From a virus: a stretch of 36,209 nucleotides of DNA. Of this stretch, positions 21,014 to 30,477 are shown piece after piece. Every line of letters starts with the position of its first letter. The stretch's first letter is position 1. Under the pieces are notes generated by a model. It was given only the letters and a program-made list of their open reading frames with translations, was not told where the DNA came from and did not search any database. Both the position numbers and the translations under genes were made by a program. The stretch covers positions 1 through 36,209 of IMG/VR virus record IMGVR_UViG_3300027847_000728; one strand, written 5' to 3'.

Positions 21014-22393
21014 TTACCACCACATCCGAATCACAAACTCCCAGTCACCGAAATCTGTTGGATCTACAAACATCCACTCACCATTATCGGCTCTTATTCC
21101 AGTAAGCCGTTTATCAGAATCGGCAGGACTTACAAGCCCACATTGAGTTGAGGACAACCAGTAGCTTGTCCCGTACAACTTAGTGTTGTTACTATTCCAA
21201 TAATTAATAAGAACAAGCTCATCCCCTGTAACATAACCAGCGTGGCCTGTACCTGTATATCGTTGTTTAGCGTAAGCAAGTTTGGGTTTAATAGTTGCCC
21301 CATGATTGATACCCCCCCAACGTCCTGCGCCAGCACCGGAGGCGGATATTACACGCTCGACATACTGGGTGAGCGGGGGACCAAGGGCACCTGTCGTATC
21401 AGCGGTTGCGACATAGCTCGCGTTCTGGATTCCGCCTCCCAGGAATTCGGCCTCCAGCCCTTGGTCCGGGCCGGGTGTGAGGCTTAGTGCGGTGGCGGTT
21501 ACGGCAGCACTCTTGGTCTGGTGGTAGAGCTTTCCATCTGCATCATCGATGTAGACGCGACCGTGATCTCCGGTGCCGCTAGCCCAGTCGCCATTCTCCA
21601 GGGTGAGCTTGTTACCCGCCAGATCGTGATACAGTTTGGAGGTCTGTGTCCCTGCCTCTTGCAGCGATAGAGTGGGGTCGCCCGCTGGACTGTCGAGCGT
21701 TAAACCGCCACCGTTGTCAGAGAAGTCACCACCCGCATCGACCCACGCGCCGCCACTACTTGCCTCCAATAGGTCTGTGGTGGTGTTGTACCAGAGAATC
21801 CCATCGGGAAGATTAGCCACCACCGGGAACTTCGCGTCTCGGATTGTGGTGGCCCCGCCTCCGCTCAGAATTGTCGGACCAACCAGTTGACCACCCAGAA
21901 CCTCGGTCGCCTTGGAGTAGTGCCCGCTGTTTGCGGACTCGCCCGTGACTGCGAAGAGAACGTCATCCTCATTGACTACCCCCACCGTTGGTCCCGCAGT
22001 GAGCCAGTTCACCGTTGCATCTATCTGTCCACCCAGCGTCCCAGAATTCCACACAGTGGAAACGATAAAACCCGGATGAGTAGCGCCCCCAGAGTCGATC
22101 ACTTTGATAAGCCTACCCTGCGGGAAATGTTCTGTGGGGTCACTGCCGCCCAGAGCGTTGACAAGCAGATGCAGGGTGGCGTCGATGCTCGCATTCTTGG
22201 TCGAGTTTTTGGTGCCTACCCCGTCGAAGAGCGGAGCGGTCCAGAGCGCGTCCTGATACCAGCGCGCTACGCCGCCCATCGTTTCCCTGGCCCAGGGTCC
22301 AACATCGCTGCCGGTCCAACCTGACTGCGCCCCAGCGGGCGACACGTCCTGATTGTTTGCCGCCGTCGTAGACCACTTCGATACGTTTGACAT
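21014..22393 (-). CDS. Tail fibre / receptor-binding protein, 459 aa
   Basis: Low-Cys, Gly/Thr/Ser-rich beta-structured protein with fibre-like blocks such as GGGLTLDSPAGDPTLSLQEA, HGRVYIDDADGKLYH and a C-terminal globular part (about 370-459) containing SSTQCGLVSPADSDKRLTGI. Its neighbours are the large internal protein and the lysis cluster. The DNA encoding the last 90 or so residues (21014-21300) is visibly A+T-richer than the rest, which suggests exchange of the receptor-binding tip. No chaperone or enzymatic domain is visible. Confidence 0.75.
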   Translation of the reverse strand: MSNVSKWSTTAANNQDVSPAGAQSGWTGSDVGPWARETMGGVARWYQDALWTAPLFDGVGTKNSTKNASIDATLHLLVNALGGSDPTEHFPQGRLIKVIDSGGATHPGFIVSTVWNSGTLGGQIDATVNWLTAGPTVGVVNEDDVLFAVTGESANSGHYSKATEVLGGQLVGPTILSGGGATTIRDAKFPVVANLPDGILWYNTTTDLLEASSGGAWVDAGGDFSDNGGGLTLDSPAGDPTLSLQEAGTQTSKLYHDLAGNKLTLENGDWASGTGDHGRVYIDDADGKLYHQTKSAAVTATALSLTPGPDQGLEAEFLGGGIQNASYVATADTTGALGPPLTQYVERVISASGAGAGRWGGINHGATIKPKLAYAKQRYTGTGHAGYVTGDELVLINYWNSNNTKLYGTSYWLSSTQCGLVSPADSDKRLTGIRADNGEWMFVDPTDFGDWEFVIRMWW

Positions 22394-22395
22394 TG

Positions 22396-24669
22396 CTATT
22401 CCCTACCCCTTCGTCCGATGCCGGGTGCGGACCTAGCCGCAGCGCGCATCGCATTAATTCCACCCTCGCTGGTCACGAAACTCTCCAACTCTTCTGCCGT
22501 GAGACTCAACAGGAAGTGAGCAATCTGTGGATCGGCGAGTGCTTCAGCCGTGAGCCTGTCCGCTGCACTTGGTGGAAGGCCACTTGTCACCTTGTTTAGG
22601 ACTGCGGCCACCCTTCCAACATTGCCACCACCACCTGTCACGCTGTCCGCTATGCCCTCGCGAACTCTCCCGCTACCTGTCTCGGAGGCTTGCTTCATCT
22701 GCCCAGACGAGGAGTAGGTCGCGGCGCGCTTCAACTGCATCGCATCGAGAATCTCCTCATACTCGTTGTCTCCGAGTATTTGCCGGTAGGCTCTTCCCTC
22801 AGAGTTGCCAACCTGTCGCAGAGTTTTCAAGCGTCGAGTCAAGCCTGAAGAGTTGTCAATGAGGCTGGAGTTCTTTTCGAGGTGTCTCACCGCAGCGGAT
22901 CGGATGAGTTCCCACTCCTCACTGCCCTCTCCAACAATTTCCTTCACCCGGTTGATTACGTCCTCAGAGCGCGCCTTGTGCTGCGGGCTCATCATGCTCT
23001 TGATTATTGAGTCACCGTTCTTTCCACGCAGCGCCGCCCTGGCCGCATACGCCGCCTTGGCCGCTGGAGTTGCAACGGTCCCAGGCTTGGGCGGGTCCAA
23101 TTCGTTGATCGCCTTTTTGAATGCGGCCCGCGCCTCCATCAGTTGCGGGGCATCATCCATCCCAACCGTCTTGGCGATAGACCCGTCGATCGCATCCTCG
23201 ACCTCCGAAATTATTTTACCGAGCGCGTGGGCGAGTTTTCCGTTTGGTTCTGCACCGGAGAGAGCCTCCCTCTGGGCAGCCTTGAGATCCATAGCCATCT
23301 CATCAACGTCCTGTAACGAGATGAACCTCCCCTGCTTTTCCATCGCACGCTCTACTATCGAAAGTTCAAACGGGTCCAGGGCCAACTGCTTACCAGCGGA
23401 CAGACTGCCGTAGGCCGCTTCAACCTTGGCCCTCAGAGCGATCCCGTCAATGGGAGGAGCGTTCTGGTATGCCGCAGTGCTTTGGTATGGGGTTCGCGCA
23501 TCTCGCAGGCGTCCGACCAGCGTCTCATCAATCGCTGCCGCAGCGTCATCGCTGACCCCTGCCCCCCTGCGGGCGTTGAGCCGAATGTCTGCCGCTTCCT
23601 TGGCCTGATCGCTTGCCGATGCAAGCCTCTGCTGGAATACCGGGGCTTCGCCGAACTCCTTTTCGAGGTTTGCTATGCGGAACCCGCCGGTCCCATAGTC
23701 CCCGCTTGTACCGAGAACCCCAACCGTAGTCGGCACTACCTCACCAGCGGCTTGGCGCGCCCCTGCCTCTCCAAGTTGCTCGACCGCCTCATCCCACTTT
23801 TTCTGCTGGTGGAGCAAAGCCTCTAGCAAGGAATCGTCACCCGCTGCCCTCGCCCTTTCAAACTCAATCGCCGGGACTTCCCTGCCCAGCAATCCACCGG
23901 CCAGTCGCTCGCGGGCCTTCACAATGTCCTGGGGATTAACTCCAGGGTCACCGGGTCGCGTGGGTAGGTCACCTCCCACAGACTGCAACCTAGAGCGCAG
24001 CGGACCACCGGGTCGGACTGATGGGGGTAGCTGCGCCTCTGCTATACGACTCGCTGCGGCAGCATTGGCGTCCAGCCCACCGGCCAATTTGCCAGCACCT
24101 CCACCGCCAACCACCGCAGCCCCCAGAGCAAGACCGCCCAGAGCCAAAGGATTCTCTACGCCCATAGACTGGGCACCCTCGATGGCAGCGTTCCCTCCCA
24201 AAGTGCTAGCAATGGTCGCTGCGGCTAGGGGGATACCCTTCGCGGCCCCTTTAATGAGAGGCACGGCCCCACCCCCAGGAGAGAAGATGCTGGCCGCACC
24301 CTCGGTGCCCCATGACACTCCCTTGCCTAGTCCAGTCTTCGGGACGTAGGTAGCATGGTCGCCGAAGAGCGATTGCATATCACCGGCCATGTTTGTTGGC
24401 GCGTCAAGTTCGTTGCCCTGAGCGAAGTTGTAGGCGGCACCCAAGCCCTTGAAGTATGGGGCTTCTGCGTTAACTGCCAAGTCGGCGAGTGCAGCAAGGC
24501 CAACGGGGACGTTGGTCAAGCCCCTTAGCGCGCTGCGTCCTATATCCTCGGGATCGATATCTACGCCTTGGATAGACATTTCAGGGGAGCGTGGGGAACC
24601 TTGTGGCTCCCAAACGGGTTCAGTCCATCCCTTCTCTTTTGGGAAAGACTCGCCGGTATGCGGAATCAT
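22396..24669 (-). CDS. Large internal virion / ejection protein, 757 aa
   Basis: ATG 24669 forms an ATGA overlap; an ATG at 24678 is three codons longer. The N-terminal 200 residues are Gly/Ala-rich with hydrophobic stretches (LALGGLALGAAVVGGGGAGK), resembling pore-forming ejection proteins. The rest is mostly long helices (for example DEMAMDLKAAQREALSGAEP). No enzymatic motif seen. It lies between the 394-aa internal protein and the fibre gene. By position and composition it should be packed in the head and cross the envelope during DNA delivery. Confidence 0.65.
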   Translation of the reverse strand: MIPHTGESFPKEKGWTEPVWEPQGSPRSPEMSIQGVDIDPEDIGRSALRGLTNVPVGLAALADLAVNAEAPYFKGLGAAYNFAQGNELDAPTNMAGDMQSLFGDHATYVPKTGLGKGVSWGTEGAASIFSPGGGAVPLIKGAAKGIPLAAATIASTLGGNAAIEGAQSMGVENPLALGGLALGAAVVGGGGAGKLAGGLDANAAAASRIAEAQLPPSVRPGGPLRSRLQSVGGDLPTRPGDPGVNPQDIVKARERLAGGLLGREVPAIEFERARAAGDDSLLEALLHQQKKWDEAVEQLGEAGARQAAGEVVPTTVGVLGTSGDYGTGGFRIANLEKEFGEAPVFQQRLASASDQAKEAADIRLNARRGAGVSDDAAAAIDETLVGRLRDARTPYQSTAAYQNAPPIDGIALRAKVEAAYGSLSAGKQLALDPFELSIVERAMEKQGRFISLQDVDEMAMDLKAAQREALSGAEPNGKLAHALGKIISEVEDAIDGSIAKTVGMDDAPQLMEARAAFKKAINELDPPKPGTVATPAAKAAYAARAALRGKNGDSIIKSMMSPQHKARSEDVINRVKEIVGEGSEEWELIRSAAVRHLEKNSSLIDNSSGLTRRLKTLRQVGNSEGRAYRQILGDNEYEEILDAMQLKRAATYSSSGQMKQASETGSGRVREGIADSVTGGGGNVGRVAAVLNKVTSGLPPSAADRLTAEALADPQIAHFLLSLTAEELESFVTSEGGINAMRAAARSAPGIGRRGRE

Positions 24670-25850
24670 TCTCCCCATATCATCTCCCGCCCATCGGGCA
24701 TCCTGTAAATATCATTCCCTGCGCTGTCCACGCGCCCTGTTGGGGTTGCCCCGGAATCAGCGGGCGGGCCGGAAGTCTGGCCGGAGCCAATTTCTGGTTC
24801 GGCCCCTGGCATTTCGACCGCGAGGTCGTACAGAAGTATTTGCCCTTCTGGTTGGTTCGCCGCGACCTGTGCCGCACGCTTGTTGTGAGCAGAGATGACG
24901 TTCCTGAAAGCCCGCTCGTTTATTTCCATGAGTTTGCGAATAGCGCCCTCGCTTACGGTGATGTTGCCTCCGACTATCTTCTCCGCATATTCCCTATCCG
25001 CATCTGATAGACCAGTCCCAGCACCAAATTGCTTGATAATTTGCCCAACTTGGATTCCCATCGTCGCCGCGAACGCTTGGGTATTTGCGACAGCATTCCC
25101 CTTATCCTCCATGCCAAGCCTGCTGACCACTAGGTTGCCGAAGTCGGTAATGAAGTTGGCCCCGGTGCCGGTGACTATCCCAGAGTCAATGATCTTCCTA
25201 GCCTCCAGTAGGCCCCGAAGACCAGTCTGGGCACCCACTGCATCAGCACGCCCCTCAAGTACAGCCTTCGCCATCTCATCGCCGAGTTTCGCATACGCGC
25301 CAGCGCCCGTGCTTACGTTTACGCTGGTGCCCGGTGAAGTGGGGGCCGGGGTCATGCCGAAGGAATCCTCGCGGCTGACGTAGATCGGGTTCCCCTGAGC
25401 GTCGAGGGCCTTGACGGGTGGGTGGGACTGCTGCTGCTGGAATTGCGTGTAGAGGCCGATCAGTTCCTTCGCCTTAGCGTATCCCTGCCCCGGATAATTC
25501 CGGTGGGCGATGGTCACCAGTTGCGCCATGTGCTGCCGGTTCATTGGGTCGAACCCGTTGTTGGGGAAAGCGTTGCTGAAATCCTTCTGCATCTGCATCC
25601 CGCGCCGCTGCTGATCCTCTTGCTGCTGCCGCTGGTACTGCTGGGCCTGCATCATCGCAGCGCCCTCGTAGTTTCCTCGGCCCGCCGCATAGGCGGCAGG
25701 CAGTGCGGCGAAGAGGTTCCGCATCCCAGACCCCCCGCCCTGCTGACCACCTCCGAGACTTCCCGCGATCGGGCGAGCCACTGAGCCCAGTATCTTCCCA
25801 GGGATCGCGGCTACGTCTCCAAGACCTCGCTCTATGTCACCCCATGCCAT
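24666..25850 (-). CDS. Internal virion protein, 394 aa
   Basis: ATG 25850 lies 14 nt inside the previous gene and is favoured over 25883. Features: a Gly/Ala-rich N-terminus, a Gln-rich helix (QAQQYQRQQQEDQQRRGMQM near 70-89), a central beta/helical region and a Pro-rich C-terminus (EIGSGQTSGPPADSGATPTG). Helical Gln-rich internal proteins are typical of podovirus ejection complexes. No family named. Confidence 0.6.
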   Translation of the reverse strand: MAWGDIERGLGDVAAIPGKILGSVARPIAGSLGGGQQGGGSGMRNLFAALPAAYAAGRGNYEGAAMMQAQQYQRQQQEDQQRRGMQMQKDFSNAFPNNGFDPMNRQHMAQLVTIAHRNYPGQGYAKAKELIGLYTQFQQQQSHPPVKALDAQGNPIYVSREDSFGMTPAPTSPGTSVNVSTGAGAYAKLGDEMAKAVLEGRADAVGAQTGLRGLLEARKIIDSGIVTGTGANFITDFGNLVVSRLGMEDKGNAVANTQAFAATMGIQVGQIIKQFGAGTGLSDADREYAEKIVGGNITVSEGAIRKLMEINERAFRNVISAHNKRAAQVAANQPEGQILLYDLAVEMPGAEPEIGSGQTSGPPADSGATPTGRVDSAGNDIYRMPDGREMIWGE

Positions 25851-26409
25851 AACCAGTACCCCCCTGTAGCCCGTGAAACGCATACGGGTTTATCATCTTC
25901 TGCTGTGGCATTTGAAACTGGGGCTGGGGCGGGGTGGGGCTTCGCTCCACGCCCTTGTCGAAGAGGCGACTATGCATCCGCGCCTTTGAGAGACCGCCTA
26001 GCTGACCATCCTCCATGAGCGTTTCGTCCAGATCGTCCTCGGGGATTCCCATCGCCCCCCGGAACTGCTCACCGGCACCGCCCAGAGCTTCCTGTATCGG
26101 GGCAAAAGTTCTGCTCAGACCCCCCAGGATCGGCTGTACGCCGCGTTCCATGATCGGGTTGACTGCGTTGTCTACAGCGAAGCCCACCGCCTGCCCAGGC
26201 AACTCAAGGGCCTCACCTAGGAACCCTGCGGTTTGCTGACCTCGCTGCTCCCAGGGGCCTACCTCTTTCTGCAATTCCTGCTCCCGGCGAAGGTCAGCCC
26301 AAGATTGGCCTTGGCCGGGGTAACTGTGTAGAGGAGCGGGTTCGTTCCCGTCTCCGAATAGGCCACGTCCGAAATCCGCAGCACCACCTAGAAAATCTCC
26401 GAAGCCCAT
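25837..26409 (-). CDS. Small internal virion protein, 190 aa
   Basis: ATG 26409 has a GAGAT leader nine bases after the S74 gene. Gly/Phe-rich N-terminus (GFGDFLGGAADFGRGLFGDG), amphipathic middle (LELPGQAVGFAVDNAVN) and Pro/Gln-rich end. The N-terminal pattern resembles those of the two polyvalent proteins and the next gene. Probably virion-internal; no recognised domain. Confidence 0.6.
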   Translation of the reverse strand: MGFGDFLGGAADFGRGLFGDGNEPAPLHSYPGQGQSWADLRREQELQKEVGPWEQRGQQTAGFLGEALELPGQAVGFAVDNAVNPIMERGVQPILGGLSRTFAPIQEALGGAGEQFRGAMGIPEDDLDETLMEDGQLGGLSKARMHSRLFDKGVERSPTPPQPQFQMPQQKMINPYAFHGLQGGTGYGMG

Positions 26410-26418
26410 CAGTATCTC

Positions 26419-27405
26419 CTATCGCACCCTGTAGAAGTCAGTATCCAACAGCGTGTAGTTCACTGTGAAGTACCCGCTTGGATGCTCTCCAACTGCCGCC
26501 GGGTGAGTGTCCAGAAGATCCTGGGCCATCACGCCGTGCCATACGCCGGGAGTATCCGCGTCGATGTACTCAAACGTGTATTCGGGGATTCCCGATTTCG
26601 ACTCCCCTACCTGGGTGATGTTTTTCTTCAGTGCCCGATCTGATCCCATCATGGCAGCACCGCCTAGACTGGTCATCGCACCGCCCCAGTCGAATTCTTT
26701 TGTCTGGATTACGGTTCCCGCCCGGTTCAGCGGGTTAGAGGCCAGCGAACCTTCAAACATCTGTTGCTGCATGTAGGGGTTCATGTACTGGCGCATCTCT
26801 TCCTGGGCCAGGGAGAGTTCATCCTGCTCGTACTGCTGGCCGACTCCCTGCATCCTCTCCGCATCCGAATACAATCGGTTGCGCTCACCGATCTGCCTGT
26901 TGCGGTCTGCAAACTGGAGTTGATCCATCGCCCCGGTCTGGCCGAGAGCCGTCATCATGCGGTTCCGCTCGTTCTGGTAGTTGGCCCCGTAGAGGTTCGA
27001 TGCGGTCGCCATCGTGCTGTCCGCAATCGCGTTCGCCATCGCACCGGAACCGAACCGGCCACCCGTGGCGAAGCCGCCCACCTGGGAGGCACCCGCCTGC
27101 TGCGCGGAGCGGCCCACAATGTCATCGATGTACGGGTTGGCATTCAGATACCCACCGCTCAAAGTCTTCTGCCACTCAGGGAGTGCCGAACCGTATGCAA
27201 CGCCCTGCTGTAGCGGGTCCATCCTCTGGCCCGCGACACCCATGATCTGGTTCATGCCCTGCTGCCGGGGATCGGAGATGCCGACATACTGGGACGGCAT
27301 TGCGTCCGTGCGGTCGTACAACTCGCGGGCTCCTGCCAGACCGTATTTCGATTGCTTATCTAGAGCCGGGTTTAGTTTGTTCTCGGTCTTGGTTTCGGTA
27401 CTCAT
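26419..27405 (-). CDS. Tail protein with C-terminal S74 chaperone/autoprotease domain, 328 aa
   Basis: ATG 27405 overlaps the upstream TAA. Residues 1-240 are Gln/Ala/Met-rich and helical. Residues 254-328 are an intramolecular chaperone of the endosialidase type: SDRALKKNI with Ser255 and Lys260 at the +5 spacing of the S/K catalytic dyad, YTFEYIDAD, WHGVMAQDLLDTHPAAV and a final YTLLD. The domain should fold the trimer and cleave itself off before Ser255. Unusually, no beta-helical spike precedes it, so it may mature an internal or needle-like protein. Confidence 0.82.
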   Translation of the reverse strand: MSTETKTENKLNPALDKQSKYGLAGARELYDRTDAMPSQYVGISDPRQQGMNQIMGVAGQRMDPLQQGVAYGSALPEWQKTLSGGYLNANPYIDDIVGRSAQQAGASQVGGFATGGRFGSGAMANAIADSTMATASNLYGANYQNERNRMMTALGQTGAMDQLQFADRNRQIGERNRLYSDAERMQGVGQQYEQDELSLAQEEMRQYMNPYMQQQMFEGSLASNPLNRAGTVIQTKEFDWGGAMTSLGGAAMMGSDRALKKNITQVGESKSGIPEYTFEYIDADTPGVWHGVMAQDLLDTHPAAVGEHPSGYFTVNYTLLDTDFYRVR

Positions 27406-27896
27406 TACGTCAACTCCTCGACGAAGGTACGACTCACTTCCTTCGCTCCAATGAACTTGGCCCAACCCGGCCTGCCGGTGATCTGTATCTGGTCAAAGTC
27501 CAGTTCCGATGCCATGTCCCTGAACTGCGGGTACAGGTGCCCCCACTCCGATATGTCTGAACCGCCGCAGAGAGATATGCTGAAGACCTTCTTACCAGAC
27601 GGGTATCCATCTCCCTCGACCATGAATGCCGCATGGATGACGGGAGCCATCGGGTCCGGGTTCCACGCGATGACCACCAGTCCCTTGCCCTCTTCCACGT
27701 TGGCCTTGAGGGTATCCAGGGTCACCCTTCCCAGTGTCCTGGGGATCGCAATGTTGAACATCTTAGAAAGAACATCCCACTCCGCGAGTGCTTGGTCTTT
27801 GCTGAGTAGAGTGAGGCGCGTGGCACCCTCTTCCGGGGCCAGCCCATTGACTGCGGGGACCACCGTACTCTGCTCTGCCTCCTGCACCTCGTTCAT
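27405..27896 (-). CDS. GNAT-like small virion protein, 163 aa
   Basis: ATG 27896 forms an ATGA overlap; the frame's upstream extension is a shadow. Residues 27-160 fit a GNAT-like alpha/beta layout: KDQALAEWDVLSKMF helix, EEGKGLVVIAW strand, HAAFMVEGDGYPSGKKVFSI and the terminal ITGRPGWAKFIGAKEVSRTF. The same arrangement is seen in small virion proteins near tail genes in podoviruses (the T7 gp13 position). The acetyl-CoA loop is not clearly conserved, so catalytic activity is doubtful. Confidence 0.6.
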   Translation of the reverse strand: MNEVQEAEQSTVVPAVNGLAPEEGATRLTLLSKDQALAEWDVLSKMFNIAIPRTLGRVTLDTLKANVEEGKGLVVIAWNPDPMAPVIHAAFMVEGDGYPSGKKVFSISLCGGSDISEWGHLYPQFRDMASELDFDQIQITGRPGWAKFIGAKEVSRTFVEELT

Positions 27897-28141
27897 GGCT
27901 CGATCTCCCCAAAACCTTTCCACGCACCGGGCGAGCCCGATGTGACGCAGACCCAACCGATGTACCCACTCGCTGCGGGTGCGCTATTCATCACCCGGTC
28001 GCCCTGGACGTGCGTACCCGCTGTTGGGAACGCCGCCATGTAGGGCAGATCCTCCTGTCGGAGGTACTCCGCGATCATAATCCGGTGTTCACGTTCGTCA
28101 GGGTAGTCTGCGGGCGGCTTCTCTACGATCCCCCGGCTCAT
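27893..28141 (-). CDS. Small tail-associated protein, 82 aa
   Basis: ATG 28141 overlaps the nozzle stop (ATGA). Residues 1-45 are acidic and helical; the last 30 (AASGYIGWVCVTSGSPGAWK ending in GFGEIEP) resemble the short beta domain often found at the end of phage tail or receptor-binding proteins ('GWVCVTSGxPGxW'). It probably forms part of the tail tip. The longer frame to 28300 is rejected because it runs inside the nozzle gene. Confidence 0.6.
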   Translation of the reverse strand: MSRGIVEKPPADYPDEREHRIMIAEYLRQEDLPYMAAFPTAGTHVQGDRVMNSAPAASGYIGWVCVTSGSPGAWKGFGEIEP

Positions 28142-29829
28142 CGGGTTGTCCTCGATGGTGCCGAAGGTGAGCGGACCTCGAAATCGAATCCCGTGAACTT
28201 GGACATTGCCGAGTTGCTCACGAAATGGGCCCGTATGTACCTCCCGCCCACCCGGCGCACTTGGTCGTACCATGTCCCGCTCGGAAACCCGATACCCCAC
28301 TCGTCTGGAATGCCAAAACTTTCAAAGACTGTTTCTGATGACTGAGAGGAAAGAACCCGCGTCGAGTCCATCCAAGTCAGTGGCTGCATCGGCGGGTACT
28401 CGTTTGAGTTCAGGCTGCCGGAAGCACTGCCAGAGAACGTGCCACCCCCGGCAAAGATTGGCCGAATCCAGCGGAGCATCGCCCGCTGTCCCCCAGGCAT
28501 CTCAAAGTCGCCGGTAGTCAGTTCTGCGGTCAGCGTGTCCACCGTATCGTTGTAGATTTGGAGAACCCCACTGCTATCGATTGCGGCCAGGGAGCGGTCC
28601 CCAGACCGGACACCCAGACCGTCGAGGTTCGCGTCCTGTAGGATTGTCGGATCTGGGCCTGTAGCGTTGTCCATCTTGTACGCTGCGTAGGGTGCCGCGT
28701 CGAGGTTGCCGCCAATCACACTGCTCACACTGTCGAGTATCGCCTCACAGGCCAAGCCCGTCAGTTGGAACCACTTCCCCACGTTGGGCCGATAGGCGAG
28801 TACCGTTGTGGGCGTGTTCCCGCCCTGCGCCATCGTCCAGTAGATCGATTCGGTTTCAGCGTTGTATACTGCGGTCGATAGGTCTTTTGATGCGCTCGAC
28901 GTTCCCTCTCGCCAGTAACGATCAACCTTGGACTCGCCTACCGGACTCAATGTACTCCCGTTGCAGGCTAGGAACCCCTCGGAGCTTGGGAAGTAGACCA
29001 CTCCACCCACCGCAATGGCCGCGTTGGGTATGTTGCAGCCGCGATTGGAGTCGAGCTTCCTGAAGGAGAAGAAGTTGGAGCCACCGACATAGTCCATCCG
29101 CCAAACCTGACGCTCGCGGAAGATCGCACACCACTCCCCTGCCGGTACGATTGCAGTGATCTCGCCCCCATCACCGTCAAGCACCTGAAAATCAGACTGT
29201 GCATTGATCGCTGCGGCACTGCCTATCCCAGGCCAAGAGGCAGGTTGACCTATAGCTGACCAGTGAAGGCCCGCACGCTGAGTCCCGATGATAGGCCCGT
29301 TTGTCGAGCCCGTGTTATGGATATTGCCAAGGATTAGGAACTCTTTGAAGGTCGCGCACACATCCGCCTGAGACGCTTCGGATGAGAGGGTAGCCATCAC
29401 GTTGGTTGATGCGTTGGGCGCGTTGCCTTCCGTATCGATTGAGCAGGGCACGATGTTGCGTCCAACCATGATGATCCGGTCACCGTAGACAACGAAGTTC
29501 ATCCTCGATTCGGAATCCATGCTAGTGAGTTGGGTGCCGGTCGGTTTGATCTCGATCCACTGCCCCGTACTCCATAGGATGTTCACCCCTCGACCAGCAC
29601 CGCCATCCTCTGCGCTGCCCACGATGGTGAACTTTGTGCCGCCCTGAGTGTCCCCTGACATTGCCCCACGCGCCCTGAACGGGATCGCAGATACTCCCGG
29701 CACCGGGTTCCGGCCATTGAATGATCGGTAGCCTGTAAGCGTGGGGTACACGTTGTCGGCCTGCGAAAGCCCAGGCAAGGCAATGGGGTTCTGGTCTGGT
29801 AGCCACTCTCCGAGTTCCATCATCGGCAT
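28138..29829 (-). CDS. Tail nozzle/stabiliser protein (gp12/gp10-like), 563 aa
   Basis: Follows the adaptor gene directly (TAGATG). N-terminal PDQNPIALPGLSQADNVYPT is typical of podovirus tail tubular B or P22 gp10-like proteins. Repeated beta-propeller-like segments follow (for example CATFKEFLILGNIHN, AGEWCAIFRERQVWRMDYVG, IAVGGVVYFPSSEGFLACNG). C-terminal part is beta-rich. This forms the hub or nozzle of the short tail. Family inferred from pattern, size and gene order. Confidence 0.8.
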   Translation of the reverse strand: MPMMELGEWLPDQNPIALPGLSQADNVYPTLTGYRSFNGRNPVPGVSAIPFRARGAMSGDTQGGTKFTIVGSAEDGGAGRGVNILWSTGQWIEIKPTGTQLTSMDSESRMNFVVYGDRIIMVGRNIVPCSIDTEGNAPNASTNVMATLSSEASQADVCATFKEFLILGNIHNTGSTNGPIIGTQRAGLHWSAIGQPASWPGIGSAAAINAQSDFQVLDGDGGEITAIVPAGEWCAIFRERQVWRMDYVGGSNFFSFRKLDSNRGCNIPNAAIAVGGVVYFPSSEGFLACNGSTLSPVGESKVDRYWREGTSSASKDLSTAVYNAETESIYWTMAQGGNTPTTVLAYRPNVGKWFQLTGLACEAILDSVSSVIGGNLDAAPYAAYKMDNATGPDPTILQDANLDGLGVRSGDRSLAAIDSSGVLQIYNDTVDTLTAELTTGDFEMPGGQRAMLRWIRPIFAGGGTFSGSASGSLNSNEYPPMQPLTWMDSTRVLSSQSSETVFESFGIPDEWGIGFPSGTWYDQVRRVGGRYIRAHFVSNSAMSKFTGFDFEVRSPSAPSRTTR

Positions 29830-30477
29830 CTAGATACGAAACGCTCCATCCGAAGTAACGCCCTCCGCGTACATACGCCCACGCGGTCGATGCCGCGCCC
29901 TAACGTCCGCAGCGTGAAGGCCATCAATAGCTTTGCGATACAGTCCCTCAAATTCCGCAGAGCGCGCAGCATCTGCTAGATACGGTTGAGCCTCAAACAG
30001 AACCCCGTACAAGTACACGTCCGGGGCTATAGTGAGCAGGGTGTTTGTCTGGGACGCAGATGCTAGACCGTCGAACTCTTTGAAGTAGTTCATCGTGTAG
30101 GTCCGAGTGGCCGAGTCGGTCAGGGGGGCGAACTTCAGGTCTGTGCCCAGCACCGTGTAAAATCCCGGCTGCCCGGTGCCGCTCCTAGAACTTTCGAGCG
30201 ACCAGAACTTCTGCGGTGGCAGATACTCAAGCGTGCCGCCCGTCGATCCCGTCTCATAGAGGTCTATGATCTCAAGGAACCCGGTAGGCAGCGCCTGGGA
30301 GGAACTGGCAGCGAGTGTGAAGTCCTCCTGGGCCTCCATCTCTCGGATGCGGATATCGCGCCGGAACTTCGACTCCGCAAGGCCCAGCCATGTGTCGAAC
30401 ATATTCCCGATATCGTCGTAGGCCATGTAGGTCTGGACGTTTGTCTTGAGGGTCGAGTAGTTCGTGATCTGAGCCAT
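29830..30477 (-). CDS. Head-tail adaptor (tail tubular A / SU10-adaptor-like), 215 aa
   Basis: TGATG start at 30477. Starts with TNYSTLKTNVQTYMAYDDIG, helical AESKFRRDIRIREMEAQEDF and beta segments LPTGFLEIIDLYETG and PGFYTVLGTDLKFAPLTDSA. This is the pattern of adaptor proteins under the portal in short-tailed phages. Length is usual. It links portal to nozzle and lies directly upstream of the nozzle gene. Confidence 0.82.
   Translation of the reverse strand: MAQITNYSTLKTNVQTYMAYDDIGNMFDTWLGLAESKFRRDIRIREMEAQEDFTLAASSSQALPTGFLEIIDLYETGSTGGTLEYLPPQKFWSLESSRSGTGQPGFYTVLGTDLKFAPLTDSATRTYTMNYFKEFDGLASASQTNTLLTIAPDVYLYGVLFEAQPYLADAARSAEFEGLYRKAIDGLHAADVRARHRPRGRMYAEGVTSDGAFRI

Noticed and set aside
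20318-21151. Rightward open frame of 277 codons across the lysis genes
   Set aside because: It is antisense to the endolysin, coiled-coil and holin-like genes, which overlap tightly and have recognisable motifs; composition shows no domain.
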